From Gallispira sp964526435 (GTDB lineage: Bacteria > Bacillota > Clostridia > Lachnospirales > CAG-274): a stretch of DNA of 64,000 bases. This document shows positions 45,533 through 53,723 of the stretch, in pieces. Under the pieces are notes generated by a model. The model was not told the DNA's origin. It made no database searches and saw only the letters and a program-made list of their open reading frames with translations. Positions within the stretch are counted from its first letter, which is position 1; each line of letters begins with the position of its first letter. The stretch is taken from the NCBI GenBank assembly GCA_964526435.1, contig CAZGIC010000002.1, forward strand, positions 1 to 64,000, given 5' to 3'. A program made the position numbers and the translations under genes.

Positions 45533-45875
45533 TTTTTCTCACTCCAAATGTTAAACTGTATACTACAAAATAAATTCCCAGCACTGAAAATAAAACAGCT
45601 AAAAGCAGATTTAAATTTCCGCATTTAACAAAGTTATATTCAATATCCAGAGCCGTGTTGTAATATTTTCCGATAAAATTATATATACCAAAGTCTTTTA
45701 AAAATTGAATGATATAATTTTTTTCAATTGTAAGAGCCATTATAAGGCTTGAAATACAGCCGAAAATAAGAAAAGCAAGGGCAAAGGGACTGAGTTTTTT
45801 GTCAATGTCAATATTTTCGATTTTATTCATGACAAGTTTTTCAAAATTTTCAGGAGGCAAACATTTATTGTTCAT
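45525..45875 (-). CDS. Small membrane protein, possible anti-sigma factor
   Basis: 116 aa from the ATG at 45875, six bases after AGAGGTG. It has a short cytoplasmic start (MNNKCLPPENFEKLVMNKIE) and two membrane segments at ~28-50 and ~88-110 in this numbering. It overlaps the preceding ECF sigma gene by 11 bases. Genes immediately after an ECF sigma factor usually encode its anti-sigma, and the N-terminal cytosolic part fits that, but no zinc-type HxxxCxxC motif is present. The role is inferred from context. Confidence 0.6.
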   Translation of the reverse strand: MNNKCLPPENFEKLVMNKIENIDIDKKLSPFALAFLIFGCISSLIMALTIEKNYIIQFLKDFGIYNFIGKYYNTALDIEYNFVKCGNLNLLLAVLFSVLGIYFVVYSLTFGVRKNE

Positions 45876-46413
45876 AGCCCTCACCTCTTTCCAAATCTAT
45901 TTTAAGCTTTTTTCTTGCTCTGTAAATTCTGTTTTTGACTTTAGTTAAGGGAATATTCAAAATTTCTGCTATTTCGGCATATTTCATACCATAACTGTAA
46001 TACATTACAAGAGGCAGTTTGTATTTATCTGATAAACTGTCAATTGCAGAATTCAGTTTTTCTCTGTCCTCTTTTTTAAGGTATTCCTGTTCAGGCGAAA
46101 CTGTCGTATGATGAAGATTATATTCGCTGTCTTCAATAGGAACGGTTTTTATTTTATTTTTACGCATATAATCTATTGTATGGTTTACAGCAATTCTTAT
46201 TACCCATGTTGAAAAGCTGTAATCGGGATTATATCGTCCAAGATTTTTATATATTTTAACAAATATTTCCTGTGAAAGGTCAAGGGTATCTTCATAATTC
46301 CCTATTGCATTGTATACCTTTGAGAACACAAGATTTTTGTATCTTGACACGATTTCAGAAAAAGCCTCTTTGTTGCCCTTAAGACATTCTTTGACAATTT
46401 CATAATCTGTCAT
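45865..46413 (-). CDS. ECF-type RNA polymerase sigma factor
   Basis: 182 aa. Region 2 (SRYKNLVFSKVYNAIGNYEDTLDLSQEIFVKIYKNL, quoted in part: DLSQEIFVKIY) and region 4 (LPLVMYYSYGMKYAEIAEIL...VKNRIYRARKKL) are complete, with no region 3. It would redirect RNA polymerase in response to envelope or other stress. The neighbouring membrane protein may be its anti-sigma. Its regulon and own operator are not visible. Confidence 0.92.
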   Translation of the reverse strand: MTDYEIVKECLKGNKEAFSEIVSRYKNLVFSKVYNAIGNYEDTLDLSQEIFVKIYKNLGRYNPDYSFSTWVIRIAVNHTIDYMRKNKIKTVPIEDSEYNLHHTTVSPEQEYLKKEDREKLNSAIDSLSDKYKLPLVMYYSYGMKYAEIAEILNIPLTKVKNRIYRARKKLKIDLERGEGYEQ

Positions 46414-46439
46414 GGCAACACCTCTTTCAAATGAAAAAC

Positions 46440-47348
46440 TTATTCATCATCAAACATAAGGGAAACTGTTTTCCTGTCTTTGCCTAAATAAGTATTTGCA
46501 AAAATGTCTCTTGCATTATTTATATACATTTCAGGAAATGGCATAGCAGGACTGAAATGAGTAAGCCACAGCTCCCTTACATTTCCTGCTTTTGCAAGTT
46601 TTGCAGCTTCAGAAAAAAGCATATGTTTGTATTCTTTTGCCTTGGAAAGTTTTTCTTCTTCCCCATACATTCCTTCGCATATGAACAAATCAGAACCTTC
46701 TATAAACTCAGGTAATTTGTCTACAGGTCTTGTATCTGTACAGTAGGACACTGTGATCCCTCTTCTGCTGTCGCCCAAAACCATATCAGAGGTATATATT
46801 TTACCTTCATATTCAGTCTGAGGCTGTTTCTGGAGAACAGACCATATCTTTTTAGGTACATTAAGTTCTATTGCTTTTTCAACATTAAAACGCCCTGCAC
46901 GTTTAACATCGACTCTGTAAGCATAGCATGTGATTTTATGATTGACCTTAAGACTTTTTATATTAAACACTCCGGCATTTAATTCTTCATCAGGATCCAG
47001 TTCAACTATTTCTACAGGGAACGGAAGCTCCGGACATATAGCCTTTAATCCGTCATATATTTTAGAAAGTCCGTGGGGTCCGGCAAGAATAAGAGGTTCT
47101 GTTCTGAAAGAATTACCAATTGTTAAAAGAAGTCCGGGAAGTCCTGAAATGTGATCTGCATGATAATGTGTAAAACATACAATATCAATATTTTTAAATC
47201 CCCAGCCAAGCTGTTTCATTGTAACCTGTGTACCCTCACCACAGTCAATAACCATCATTCTGCCCTCAAGCCTTAACATAAGGCTTGTCAGATGCCTTTC
47301 AGGCAGCGGCATCATTCCTCCCGTACCGAGCAATGCAACATCAAGCAT
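46440..47348 (-). CDS. rnz: Ribonuclease Z
   Basis: About 302 aa, metallo-beta-lactamase fold. The zinc motif HYHADHISGLPGLL and the downstream LWLTHFSPA are typical. It trims 3' trailers of tRNA precursors lacking encoded CCA. The ATG at 47348 is preferred, six bases after GGAAGGGTG, over an in-frame GTG upstream. Confidence 0.92.
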   Translation of the reverse strand: MLDVALLGTGGMMPLPERHLTSLMLRLEGRMMVIDCGEGTQVTMKQLGWGFKNIDIVCFTHYHADHISGLPGLLLTIGNSFRTEPLILAGPHGLSKIYDGLKAICPELPFPVEIVELDPDEELNAGVFNIKSLKVNHKITCYAYRVDVKRAGRFNVEKAIELNVPKKIWSVLQKQPQTEYEGKIYTSDMVLGDSRRGITVSYCTDTRPVDKLPEFIEGSDLFICEGMYGEEEKLSKAKEYKHMLFSEAAKLAKAGNVRELWLTHFSPAMPFPEMYINNARDIFANTYLGKDRKTVSLMFDDE

Positions 47349-47401
47349 ATTAATCACCCTTCCACAAATAAGTGTCCTTTAACTTTATTCTGCATAAAAT
47401 A

Positions 47402-47424
47402 AGGTGTGAGATCGACTCACACCT
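47402..47424 (-). terminator. Terminator of yajC
   Basis: 9-bp stem AGGTGTGAG/CTCACACCT with a 5-base loop. Read on the minus strand it is followed by TTATTTT. Confidence 0.7.
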
Positions 47425-47452
47425 GAAATTCATACTTATCCTGATTTTGGAA

Positions 47453-47866
47453 TTAATTGCTTTCAGAACTTACATTAGGTGCCTTGTTACCGATAATTTC
47501 ACTCTTCTTAACAGGAATTCTAACACCTCTGTTAGTACCAAATTCAACAGTAATAACCTGGTCATTTATTTCAGCAACTTTACCATAAAATCCGGAAGAT
47601 GTAACTACATCATCGCCAACCTTAATAGATGCCTGCATTGCCTTTAACTCCTTGTCCCTCTTTCTTGAAGGTCTTATAGCAAGGAAATAAAAAATAGCAA
47701 CAAGAGCTACAACGTAAATAATCAAACCAATTGTACCAAAACCTCCGCTTGACTGAGCTGCATCTGCTGCTTGTGTTGCTGCCTGAGTTGCTGCCTCTGA
47801 TACAGTGTCACCTGCACTTTCCATAGTAACAGAAGGCCCGTCCAATAAAGACAATAATAAGTTCAT
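47453..47866 (-). CDS. yajC: Preprotein translocase subunit YajC
   Basis: 137 aa. A Thr/Ala/Gln-rich N-terminus precedes one membrane helix (~45-65), then RPSRKRDKELKAMQASIKVGDDVVTSSGFYGKV, the hallmark of YajC. It works beside SecDF in the Sec pathway. Its N-terminal low-complexity ATQAATQAA stretch is longer than usual. It stands alone, upstream of rnz on the same strand and divergent from murA. Confidence 0.93.
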   Translation of the reverse strand: MNLLLSLLDGPSVTMESAGDTVSEAATQAATQAADAAQSSGGFGTIGLIIYVVALVAIFYFLAIRPSRKRDKELKAMQASIKVGDDVVTSSGFYGKVAEINDQVITVEFGTNRGVRIPVKKSEIIGNKAPNVSSESN

Positions 47867-48033
47867 TTCTTAATCTCTCCTATACATATATATTTATTTT
47901 ATTTTACCAAATATAAAGAATATAGTCAAGGTATTTAAGTTTAAAAAAATATTGAAAGTTACTGATAATGTCCTTTTGGTAACACTCTTAATGTCTTTTA
48001 CATATATTACAACAGCAGTATGGAGGGCGAAAT

Positions 48034-49278
48034 ATGGGTTGCTATATTATTGAAGGAGGCAGCAGACTAAGCGGTGAGGTACGGATAAGCGGAGCAAAAA
48101 ATGCTGTATTGCCAATACTTGCGGCAGCTGCGGCAAGAAAAGAAAGTACAATTAAAAATGTACCATTTCTATCAGATGTTTCAAATACACTGCAGATTTT
48201 AGAAAAGCTTGGTATGGATGTAAAAACAGAGAGCAACACAGTTACTATATTTAATAATATAAACAATACTGAGCCTGACAAAGATCTCAGCTGTAAAATG
48301 AGATCATCTGTATTATTTATGGGAGCTTTACTTGGAAAATACGGTGAAGTAACAATATACCAGCCGGGAGGCTGTCAGCTTGGATCAAGACCTATAGATG
48401 TTCATTTGTGGGCAATGGAACAGTTAGGAGCTGAAATAAAGCAAATCAATGACAAAATAATATGTAAGGGGAAGTTAAAAGGAGCTGAAATTAATTTACC
48501 CATAATATCGGTAGGTGCAACAGAGAATATAATACTTGCCGCTATAAATGCAAAAGGAACAACAATTATAAATAATTCAGCAATGGAGCCTGAAATTGAA
48601 GATCTTATAAAATATCTTAATGAAAGCGGAGGAAATATAAGGAGGAAAAATAACACAATAGTGATAGAAGAAAGCCATGACAATAATTACTGCGAACACA
48701 GTATTATGCCTGATAGAATTGAAACAGGGACATATATTGGAATGGCGGCGGCAACTGGAGGGGAGTTATTTATAAAAAATGTAAATCCTGATCATATTAA
48801 ATTTATAATATCTTTATTTGAAAAAATCGGATGTATAATAAAAACAGATTTCAACACAATATATATAGATGCCCCTTCTGAATTATATGCTGTTCCGGAA
48901 ATTACAACACGACCTTACCCTTATTTTCCAACAGATATGCAGCCTCAGTTTATGGCAGTTCTGGCAAAATCTAAAGGAAAATGTATTATAAATGAAACGT
49001 TGTTTTCAGCCAGAAATAAGCATATTCCCGAGCTTATAAAAATGGGAGCGGATATTGAGGAAATAACAGATTCTCAATTTAAAGTAAACGGCACAGATCG
49101 TCTTGAGGGTGCAGAACTTTATGCAAAAGATCTGAGGGGCGGAGCAGCTCTTGTAACAGCAGCTTTAAGTGCAGAGGGGAAAAGTGTAATATATGGAACT
49201 GAGCATATAATAAGAGGATATGAATCTTTATGTGCAAAGCTTACAGCAGCAGGTGGAAAAATAAAATTAATAAAATAA
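48034..49278 (+). CDS. murA: UDP-N-acetylglucosamine 1-carboxyvinyltransferase
   Basis: 414 aa, two-lobed EPSP synthase fold. Cys114 in GGCQLGSRPIDVH is the fosfomycin-binding active-site cysteine, so fosfomycin sensitivity is expected at this step. N-terminal RISGAKNAVLPILAAA is conserved. It makes enolpyruvyl-UDP-GlcNAc, the first committed step of peptidoglycan. Firmicutes often have two MurA paralogues and this could be either. Confidence 0.93.
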   Translation: MGCYIIEGGSRLSGEVRISGAKNAVLPILAAAAARKESTIKNVPFLSDVSNTLQILEKLGMDVKTESNTVTIFNNINNTEPDKDLSCKMRSSVLFMGALLGKYGEVTIYQPGGCQLGSRPIDVHLWAMEQLGAEIKQINDKIICKGKLKGAEINLPIISVGATENIILAAINAKGTTIINNSAMEPEIEDLIKYLNESGGNIRRKNNTIVIEESHDNNYCEHSIMPDRIETGTYIGMAAATGGELFIKNVNPDHIKFIISLFEKIGCIIKTDFNTIYIDAPSELYAVPEITTRPYPYFPTDMQPQFMAVLAKSKGKCIINETLFSARNKHIPELIKMGADIEEITDSQFKVNGTDRLEGAELYAKDLRGGAALVTAALSAEGKSVIYGTEHIIRGYESLCAKLTAAGGKIKLIK

Positions 49279-49342
49279 GTAAAAAACTTAATAAAATTAA
49301 TTGCCTAGTGATTTGCTTGGTGTTAGCAATAGCTAACGACTT

Positions 49343-49365
49343 TAAATAATAATGATTATTATTTA
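49343..49365. promoter_or_regulatory. Fur-family (PerR/Fur) box-like palindrome
   Basis: Perfect 11-1-11 palindrome with core TAATAATGATTATTA. The core differs by one base per half from both the PerR consensus (TTATAATNATTATAA) and the Fur consensus (TGATAATNATTATCA). It lies 15 bases before the pfl -35 box. An A/T-only palindrome can also arise by chance. Confidence 0.4.
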
Positions 49366-49380
49366 TTTAGGGTTTTTGTA

Positions 49381-49410
49381 TTGACATAATATTAACATAT
49401 GTGTTATTAT
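49381..49410 (+). promoter_or_regulatory. Promoter of the pyruvate formate-lyase operon
   Basis: Consensus TTGACA (49381-49386), 18-base spacer, TATTAT (49405-49410), or an overlapping TATAAT at 49408. Transcription should start at about 49417-49420. Confidence 0.7.
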
Positions 49411-49413
49411 AAT

Positions 49414-49474
49414 GCTGTCAGAAATATAAATATTCATAAGCACTGTTAATTAAATTTACAGAGTTTCTGACAGC
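49414..49474 (+). promoter_or_regulatory. 5' leader hairpin of the pfl mRNA
   Basis: Perfect 11-bp stem (49414-49424 with 49464-49474) enclosing a smaller hairpin. It sits at or next to the predicted 5' end of the message, 44 bases before the ATG, a position typical of RNA-stabilising stems. Confidence 0.65.
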
Positions 49475-49518
49475 GTTATTATTTACAACTTTTTTTATAC
49501 GATTTGGAGGATTAAAAA

Positions 49519-51573
49519 ATGAATCAAGAATGGAATGGCTTTGTTAAAGGTGTCTGGCAAAAAGAAATTAATGTACGAGATTTTATTCAGAAAAATTATA
49601 CACCTTATGACGGCGATGATTCCTTCCTTGCCGGTCCTACCAAGGCAACAGAAGAACTTTGGTCACAGGTAATGGATCTTTCAAAGAAGGAAATAGAGGC
49701 CGGCGGTGTCCTTGATATGGATACAAAAATTATTTCAACTATTACATCTCATGATGCAGGATATTTAGATAAGTCAAAGGAAAAAATTGTAGGTTTCCAG
49801 ACAGACAAGCCTTTTAAACGTTCATTACAGCCTTACGGTGGTATCAGAATGGCTGTTAAAGCATGTAAAGATAATGGTTATGAAGTTGATCCTGAAATTG
49901 TTGAGTTTTTTACAACTCACAGAAAAACACATAATGCAGGTGTTTTTGATGCATATACAGATGAAATGAGAGCCTGCCGTTCAAGCCACATAATTACAGG
50001 ACTTCCCGATGCTTATGGAAGAGGAAGAATTATCGGCGACTATAGAAGAATTGCACTTTATGGTGTAGATAGACTTATTGAAGATAAAATCAATCAGAAG
50101 AAAACAACAAAGACAATAATGTTTTCTGAAGTTATAAGAGACAGAGAAGAGCTTTCAGAGCAGATAAGAGCTTTAGAGGATTTAAAGAAGCTTGGTGAGA
50201 TTTACGGTTATGATATTTCAAGACCTGCAAACAATGTTCAGGAAGCTATCCAGTGGCTGTATTTCGGATACCTTGCTGCAGTTAAGGAGCAGAACGGTGC
50301 CGCTATGTCATTAGGCAGAACATCAACATTTATTGATATTTATGCTGAAAGAGATTTAAAGAACGGCACATTTACAGAAGAAGAAATACAGGAATTTGTT
50401 GACCACTTCATTATGAAGTTAAGACTTGTTAAGTTTGCAAGAACACCGGAATACAACGCATTATTCTCAGGAGACCCTACATGGGTAACAGAGTCAATAG
50501 GCGGTGTAGGTATTGACGGCAGACATATGGTTACAAAGATGAGCTTCAGATACCTTCATACTTTACAGAATTTAGGTACAGCTCCTGAACCTAACTTGAC
50601 AGTACTCTGGTCTACAAGACTTCCAATGAATTTTAAGAGATTTTGTGCAAAGACTTCAATTGAATCTTCATCAATACAGTATGAAAATGATGACCTTATG
50701 AGAGTTACACACGGTGATGACTATGCTATTGCCTGCTGTGTATCTTCAATGAGAGTAGGTAAGGAAATGCAGTTCTTCGGAGCAAGAGCAAACCTTGCAA
50801 AGTGCCTTCTCTATGCAATAAACGGTGGTGTTGATGAAATTACAAAGAAGCAGGTAGGTCCTAAATACAGACCAATTACATCTGAATATCTTGATTATGA
50901 CGAAGTACTTGACAGATACAAGGATATGATGAAATGGCTTGCAGGAGTATATGTAAATGCTCTTAACATTATTCACTATATGCACGACAAGTATTGCTAT
51001 GAAAAGCTTCAGATGGCTTTACATGACAGAGAGGTGACTCGTTGGTTTGCAACAGGTATTGCAGGTCTTTCAGTTGTTGCCGACTCACTTTCAGCTATTA
51101 AATATGCCAAAGTTAAGACAATAAGAGATGAGAACGGTATTGTTGTGGATTATGAAGTAGAGGGTGATTTCCCTAAGTACGGTAATGATGATGACAGAGT
51201 AGACTCAATTGCAGCCACACTTGTACATGAATTTATGCAGTATGTAAAGAGTAATCACACATACAGACATGGTATTCCTACAACATCAATACTTACAATA
51301 ACTTCTAATGTAGTTTACGGTAAGAATACAGGTTCAACACCTGACGGAAGAAAGGCAGGAGAGCCATTTGCTCCGGGTGCTAATCCAATGCACAGAAGAG
51401 ATTCACATGGTGCAGTAGCTTCTCTTTCATCTGTATCTAAACTTCCTTTCAGAGATGCACAGGATGGTATATCAAATACATTCTCAATTATACCAAATGC
51501 TCTCGGAAAAGATGCAACTGTATTTGCAGGAGATCTTGAAGTTGATTTAGATCTTAATTCAGAGGATAAGTAA
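49519..51573 (+). CDS. pflB: Pyruvate formate-lyase catalytic subunit lacking the glycyl-radical domain
   Basis: 684 aa, against about 740-760 for ordinary PFL. The catalytic pair Cys406-Cys407 is in YAIACCVSSM, and the barrel is colinear with PFL up to SIIPNALGKDATVFAGDL. It then ends DLDLNSEDK instead of running on into the RVSGYAV radical loop. That domain is supplied by a separate gene (51847-52086) in the same transcript. The two frames are separated by an intervening gene, so a sequencing frameshift does not explain it. The complex would convert pyruvate and CoA to formate and acetyl-CoA. Confidence 0.93.
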   Translation: MNQEWNGFVKGVWQKEINVRDFIQKNYTPYDGDDSFLAGPTKATEELWSQVMDLSKKEIEAGGVLDMDTKIISTITSHDAGYLDKSKEKIVGFQTDKPFKRSLQPYGGIRMAVKACKDNGYEVDPEIVEFFTTHRKTHNAGVFDAYTDEMRACRSSHIITGLPDAYGRGRIIGDYRRIALYGVDRLIEDKINQKKTTKTIMFSEVIRDREELSEQIRALEDLKKLGEIYGYDISRPANNVQEAIQWLYFGYLAAVKEQNGAAMSLGRTSTFIDIYAERDLKNGTFTEEEIQEFVDHFIMKLRLVKFARTPEYNALFSGDPTWVTESIGGVGIDGRHMVTKMSFRYLHTLQNLGTAPEPNLTVLWSTRLPMNFKRFCAKTSIESSSIQYENDDLMRVTHGDDYAIACCVSSMRVGKEMQFFGARANLAKCLLYAINGGVDEITKKQVGPKYRPITSEYLDYDEVLDRYKDMMKWLAGVYVNALNIIHYMHDKYCYEKLQMALHDREVTRWFATGIAGLSVVADSLSAIKYAKVKTIRDENGIVVDYEVEGDFPKYGNDDDRVDSIAATLVHEFMQYVKSNHTYRHGIPTTSILTITSNVVYGKNTGSTPDGRKAGEPFAPGANPMHRRDSHGAVASLSSVSKLPFRDAQDGISNTFSIIPNALGKDATVFAGDLEVDLDLNSEDK

Positions 51574-51595
51574 TTGATCTTAAAAGGATGATAAA

Positions 51596-51820
51596 ATGGA
51601 AGATAAAAGAATTGATGATTTAGTTTCATTAATTGATAACTTTATGTCAAATGACGGTGGACATATGAATGTTACCGTCAATGAAAACGGCGAAGTTAAA
51701 ACAGACGAAGAATACATCGATAAGGATGTTGTAACGCTGGGCTGTCTTGACTGTGCTGACAATATGGCTTGTTCAGTACCTACTCTTTTTGAAGGTATGG
51801 ACAGAGATGAAAATAAATAA
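51596..51820 (+). CDS. PFL-associated small protein, radical-less paralogue with three cysteines
   Basis: 74 aa. Residues 5-28 align with residues 6-29 of the downstream glycyl-radical protein (10 of 24 identical, including the GGH.NV motif). After that the radical loop is missing, and the tail has a CxxC(x5)C cluster (GCLDCADNMAC, Cys50/53/59). Its own AAAGGATG site lies 23 bases after pflB. It may compete with or chaperone the radical domain, bind metal, or sense redox. All of these are inference, and I know of no described equivalent. Confidence 0.85.
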   Translation: MEDKRIDDLVSLIDNFMSNDGGHMNVTVNENGEVKTDEEYIDKDVVTLGCLDCADNMACSVPTLFEGMDRDENK

Positions 51821-51846
51821 CATTAAAAATATAAGGAGGATTTTAT

Positions 51847-52086
51847 ATGGCTAACGAGCAGCAGATTGATAATTTAGTTAATATTCTTGATGGCTATGCA
51901 GAAAAAGGTGGTCATCATTTAAATGTAAATGTATTTACAAAGGAAACTTTGCTTGATGCACAGGCTCATCCTGAAAAATATCCACAGCTTACAGTAAGAG
52001 TTTCAGGATATGCTGTAAACTTTAATAAACTTACAAAGGAACAGCAGGACGAGGTTATTTCAAGAACTTTCCACGATAATATTTAA
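51847..52086 (+). CDS. Stand-alone glycyl-radical domain of pyruvate formate-lyase (GrcA/YfiD-like)
   Basis: 79 aa equal to the C-terminal domain of PFL: NILDGYAEKGGHHLNVNV, then HPEKYPQLTVRVSGYAV with the radical Gly54, then LTKEQQDEVISRTFH. In Escherichia coli the similar GrcA is a spare part for oxygen-cleaved PFL. Here it appears to be the only copy of the domain, and hence an essential subunit. It has a strong AAGGAGG site and ends at a strong terminator. Confidence 0.93.
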   Translation: MANEQQIDNLVNILDGYAEKGGHHLNVNVFTKETLLDAQAHPEKYPQLTVRVSGYAVNFNKLTKEQQDEVISRTFHDNI

Positions 52087-52094
52087 ATTTTTTT

Positions 52095-52122
52095 AAAAGG
52101 CGGTTTACTAACCGCCTTTTTT
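52095..52122 (+). terminator. Terminator inside the pfl locus
   Basis: 11-bp perfect stem AAAAGGCGGTT/AACCGCCTTTT, TACT loop, T tail, between the radical-domain gene and pflA. It should lower pflA expression relative to the enzyme subunits. Confidence 0.92.
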
Positions 52123-52170
52123 GGTTTATACTAGTAAGAAAAGGTTATTAATAAAACAGGAGATGACAAT

Positions 52171-52914
52171 ATGAAAGGTCACATACATTCCCTTGAAAGT
52201 TTTGGAAGTGTGGACGGGCCTGGTATACGTTTTGTTGTATTTTTTAAGGGTTGTCCAATGAGGTGCAAATACTGTCACAATCCCGATACATGGGAGCCCG
52301 GAGGCGGTACTGAAATGACAGTTGATGAAATAATCGATGGTTTTAACAGAAACAGGGCTTTTTATAAAAACGGAGGAATAACAGCTACAGGGGGCGAACC
52401 CCTTATGCAGATCGATTTTGTAACAGAGCTTTTTAAAAGGTGTAAGGAGGAAAATATACACACATGTCTTGATACTTCAGGCATTACATTTACTCCTGAT
52501 AATACAGTAAAGTTTGATGGGCTTATTAAATACACAGATCTTGTAATGCTTGACATAAAACATATTGACCCTGTGGAACACATTAAACTTACGGAACAGA
52601 AGAATGACAATATTATTGAATTTGCAAGGTACCTTGACAAAAATAACATACCTATGTGGATACGTCATGTAGTTGTACCGGGAATAACAGATGATACAAA
52701 TTATCTTTTCAGGCTTGGTGAATTTATAGGTACATTAAAGAACGCAAAAGCTCTTGATGTACTTCCCTACCACACAATGGGCGTTAAAAAGTACGAAGCA
52801 TTAGGTATGGAATATCCTCTTAAGGGTGTTGAGGCAATGGATAAGAATAAGGCAGTAGAATGTAAAAAGGTAATATTAAACGGTGTAAGAAAGGCAAGAC
52901 AGGAAAGAAAATAA
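52171..52914 (+). CDS. pflA: Pyruvate formate-lyase activating enzyme
   Basis: 247 aa radical SAM enzyme. The iron-sulfur motif CPMRCKYC (CxxxCxxC) is near residue 29, with SAM motifs GGEPLMQ and DTSG. It abstracts hydrogen from the radical glycine. Here its target would be Gly54 of the separate 79-aa protein, so the activase must recognise either that protein alone or the assembled pair. It lies after a terminator and has its own ACAGGAGA site, so it is translated independently. Confidence 0.95.
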   Translation: MKGHIHSLESFGSVDGPGIRFVVFFKGCPMRCKYCHNPDTWEPGGGTEMTVDEIIDGFNRNRAFYKNGGITATGGEPLMQIDFVTELFKRCKEENIHTCLDTSGITFTPDNTVKFDGLIKYTDLVMLDIKHIDPVEHIKLTEQKNDNIIEFARYLDKNNIPMWIRHVVVPGITDDTNYLFRLGEFIGTLKNAKALDVLPYHTMGVKKYEALGMEYPLKGVEAMDKNKAVECKKVILNGVRKARQERK

Positions 52915-52916
52915 AA

Positions 52917-53621
52917 ATGGAAAACTTTATTATAAACTACTTTGAGAAACTGAATATTGCAATTGACATAAAAAAGGCAGAGCAGTTTGCTGTCTATAAG
53001 AATATGCTGGCTGAATGGAACAAGGTAATGAATCTTACAGGAATAACAGAGGACAGAGAAGTAATTATCAAACACTTTGCAGACAGTGTTATGCCCCTTA
53101 CCTTAGTTGATTTTAAAGATAAAAGTGTAATTGATGTAGGTACAGGTGCCGGTTTTCCGGGACTTCCATTGAAAATTGCTGAACCGTCAATTAAACTTAC
53201 TCTTTTGGACTCTCTTTTAAAAAGACTTAACTTCCTTGAAAATGTCTGTCAAAATATAGGTGTAGATGCCAAGTTTGTACACGGAAGAGCAGAGGAACTG
53301 GGAAATGATATAAATTATAGGGAGCAGTATGACATTGCTGTATCAAGAGCTGTAGCTCCTTTAAACATTCTTATGGAATATGATATGCCTTATGTTAAAA
53401 CAGGGGGAGTTATGATAGCTCTTAAGGGTCCTGCTGCTTATGATGAAATAGAGCAGGCAAAAAATGCAGTAAAGGAACTTGGGGGAGAGATTGAAAGAAC
53501 AGAGGAAATTATACTGCCTGAAACAGACCTTAAACATACAATAGTAATAATAAAAAAAATAAGCTCTACCCCTGAAAAATATCCGAGAAGAGCTAAAAAA
53601 ATCGAGAGAAGTCCCTTGTAA
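52917..53621 (+). CDS. rsmG: 16S rRNA (guanine-527-N7)-methyltransferase
   Basis: 234 aa. The SAM motif VIDVGTGAGFPGLPLKI and the N-terminal NLTGITEDREVIIKHFADS identify RsmG/GidB. It begins 2 bases after the pflA stop, so it is co-transcribed with the activase. Loss of the methylation gives low-level streptomycin resistance in other bacteria. A convergent terminator follows. Confidence 0.93.
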   Translation: MENFIINYFEKLNIAIDIKKAEQFAVYKNMLAEWNKVMNLTGITEDREVIIKHFADSVMPLTLVDFKDKSVIDVGTGAGFPGLPLKIAEPSIKLTLLDSLLKRLNFLENVCQNIGVDAKFVHGRAEELGNDINYREQYDIAVSRAVAPLNILMEYDMPYVKTGGVMIALKGPAAYDEIEQAKNAVKELGGEIERTEEIILPETDLKHTIVIIKKISSTPEKYPRRAKKIERSPL

Positions 53622-53685
53622 AAAATATGTTTTTGTCAGCTGATTTTGCTGTATACTGCATTTGAATCAATTTGTAATTAGAATT

Positions 53686-53722
53686 ATAGAGAGGTACAGA
53701 CAAATGATCTGTACCTCTCTAT
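53686..53722. terminator. Terminator between convergent rsmG and LacI-family genes
   Basis: 15-bp perfect stem (53686-53700 with 53708-53722), 7-base loop, T-rich flank. Confidence 0.9.
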
Positions 53723-53723
53723 T

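Noticed and set aside
49322..49337. GTTAGC/GCTAAC inverted repeat as the murA terminator
   Set aside because: A 6-bp stem without a T run is too weak; it may be chance or part of an operator.
49443..49461. Rex operator in the pfl leader (CTGTTAA...TTTACAG)
   Set aside because: Half-site spacing and several bases differ from the Rex consensus, and the sequence is better explained as the inner hairpin of the leader.
49519..52086. PFL split caused by a sequencing or assembly frameshift
   Set aside because: A complete third gene lies between the two parts, and each part has its own start codon, ribosome binding site and stop. The small protein begins with its own N-terminal sequence, so a simple frameshift cannot explain it.
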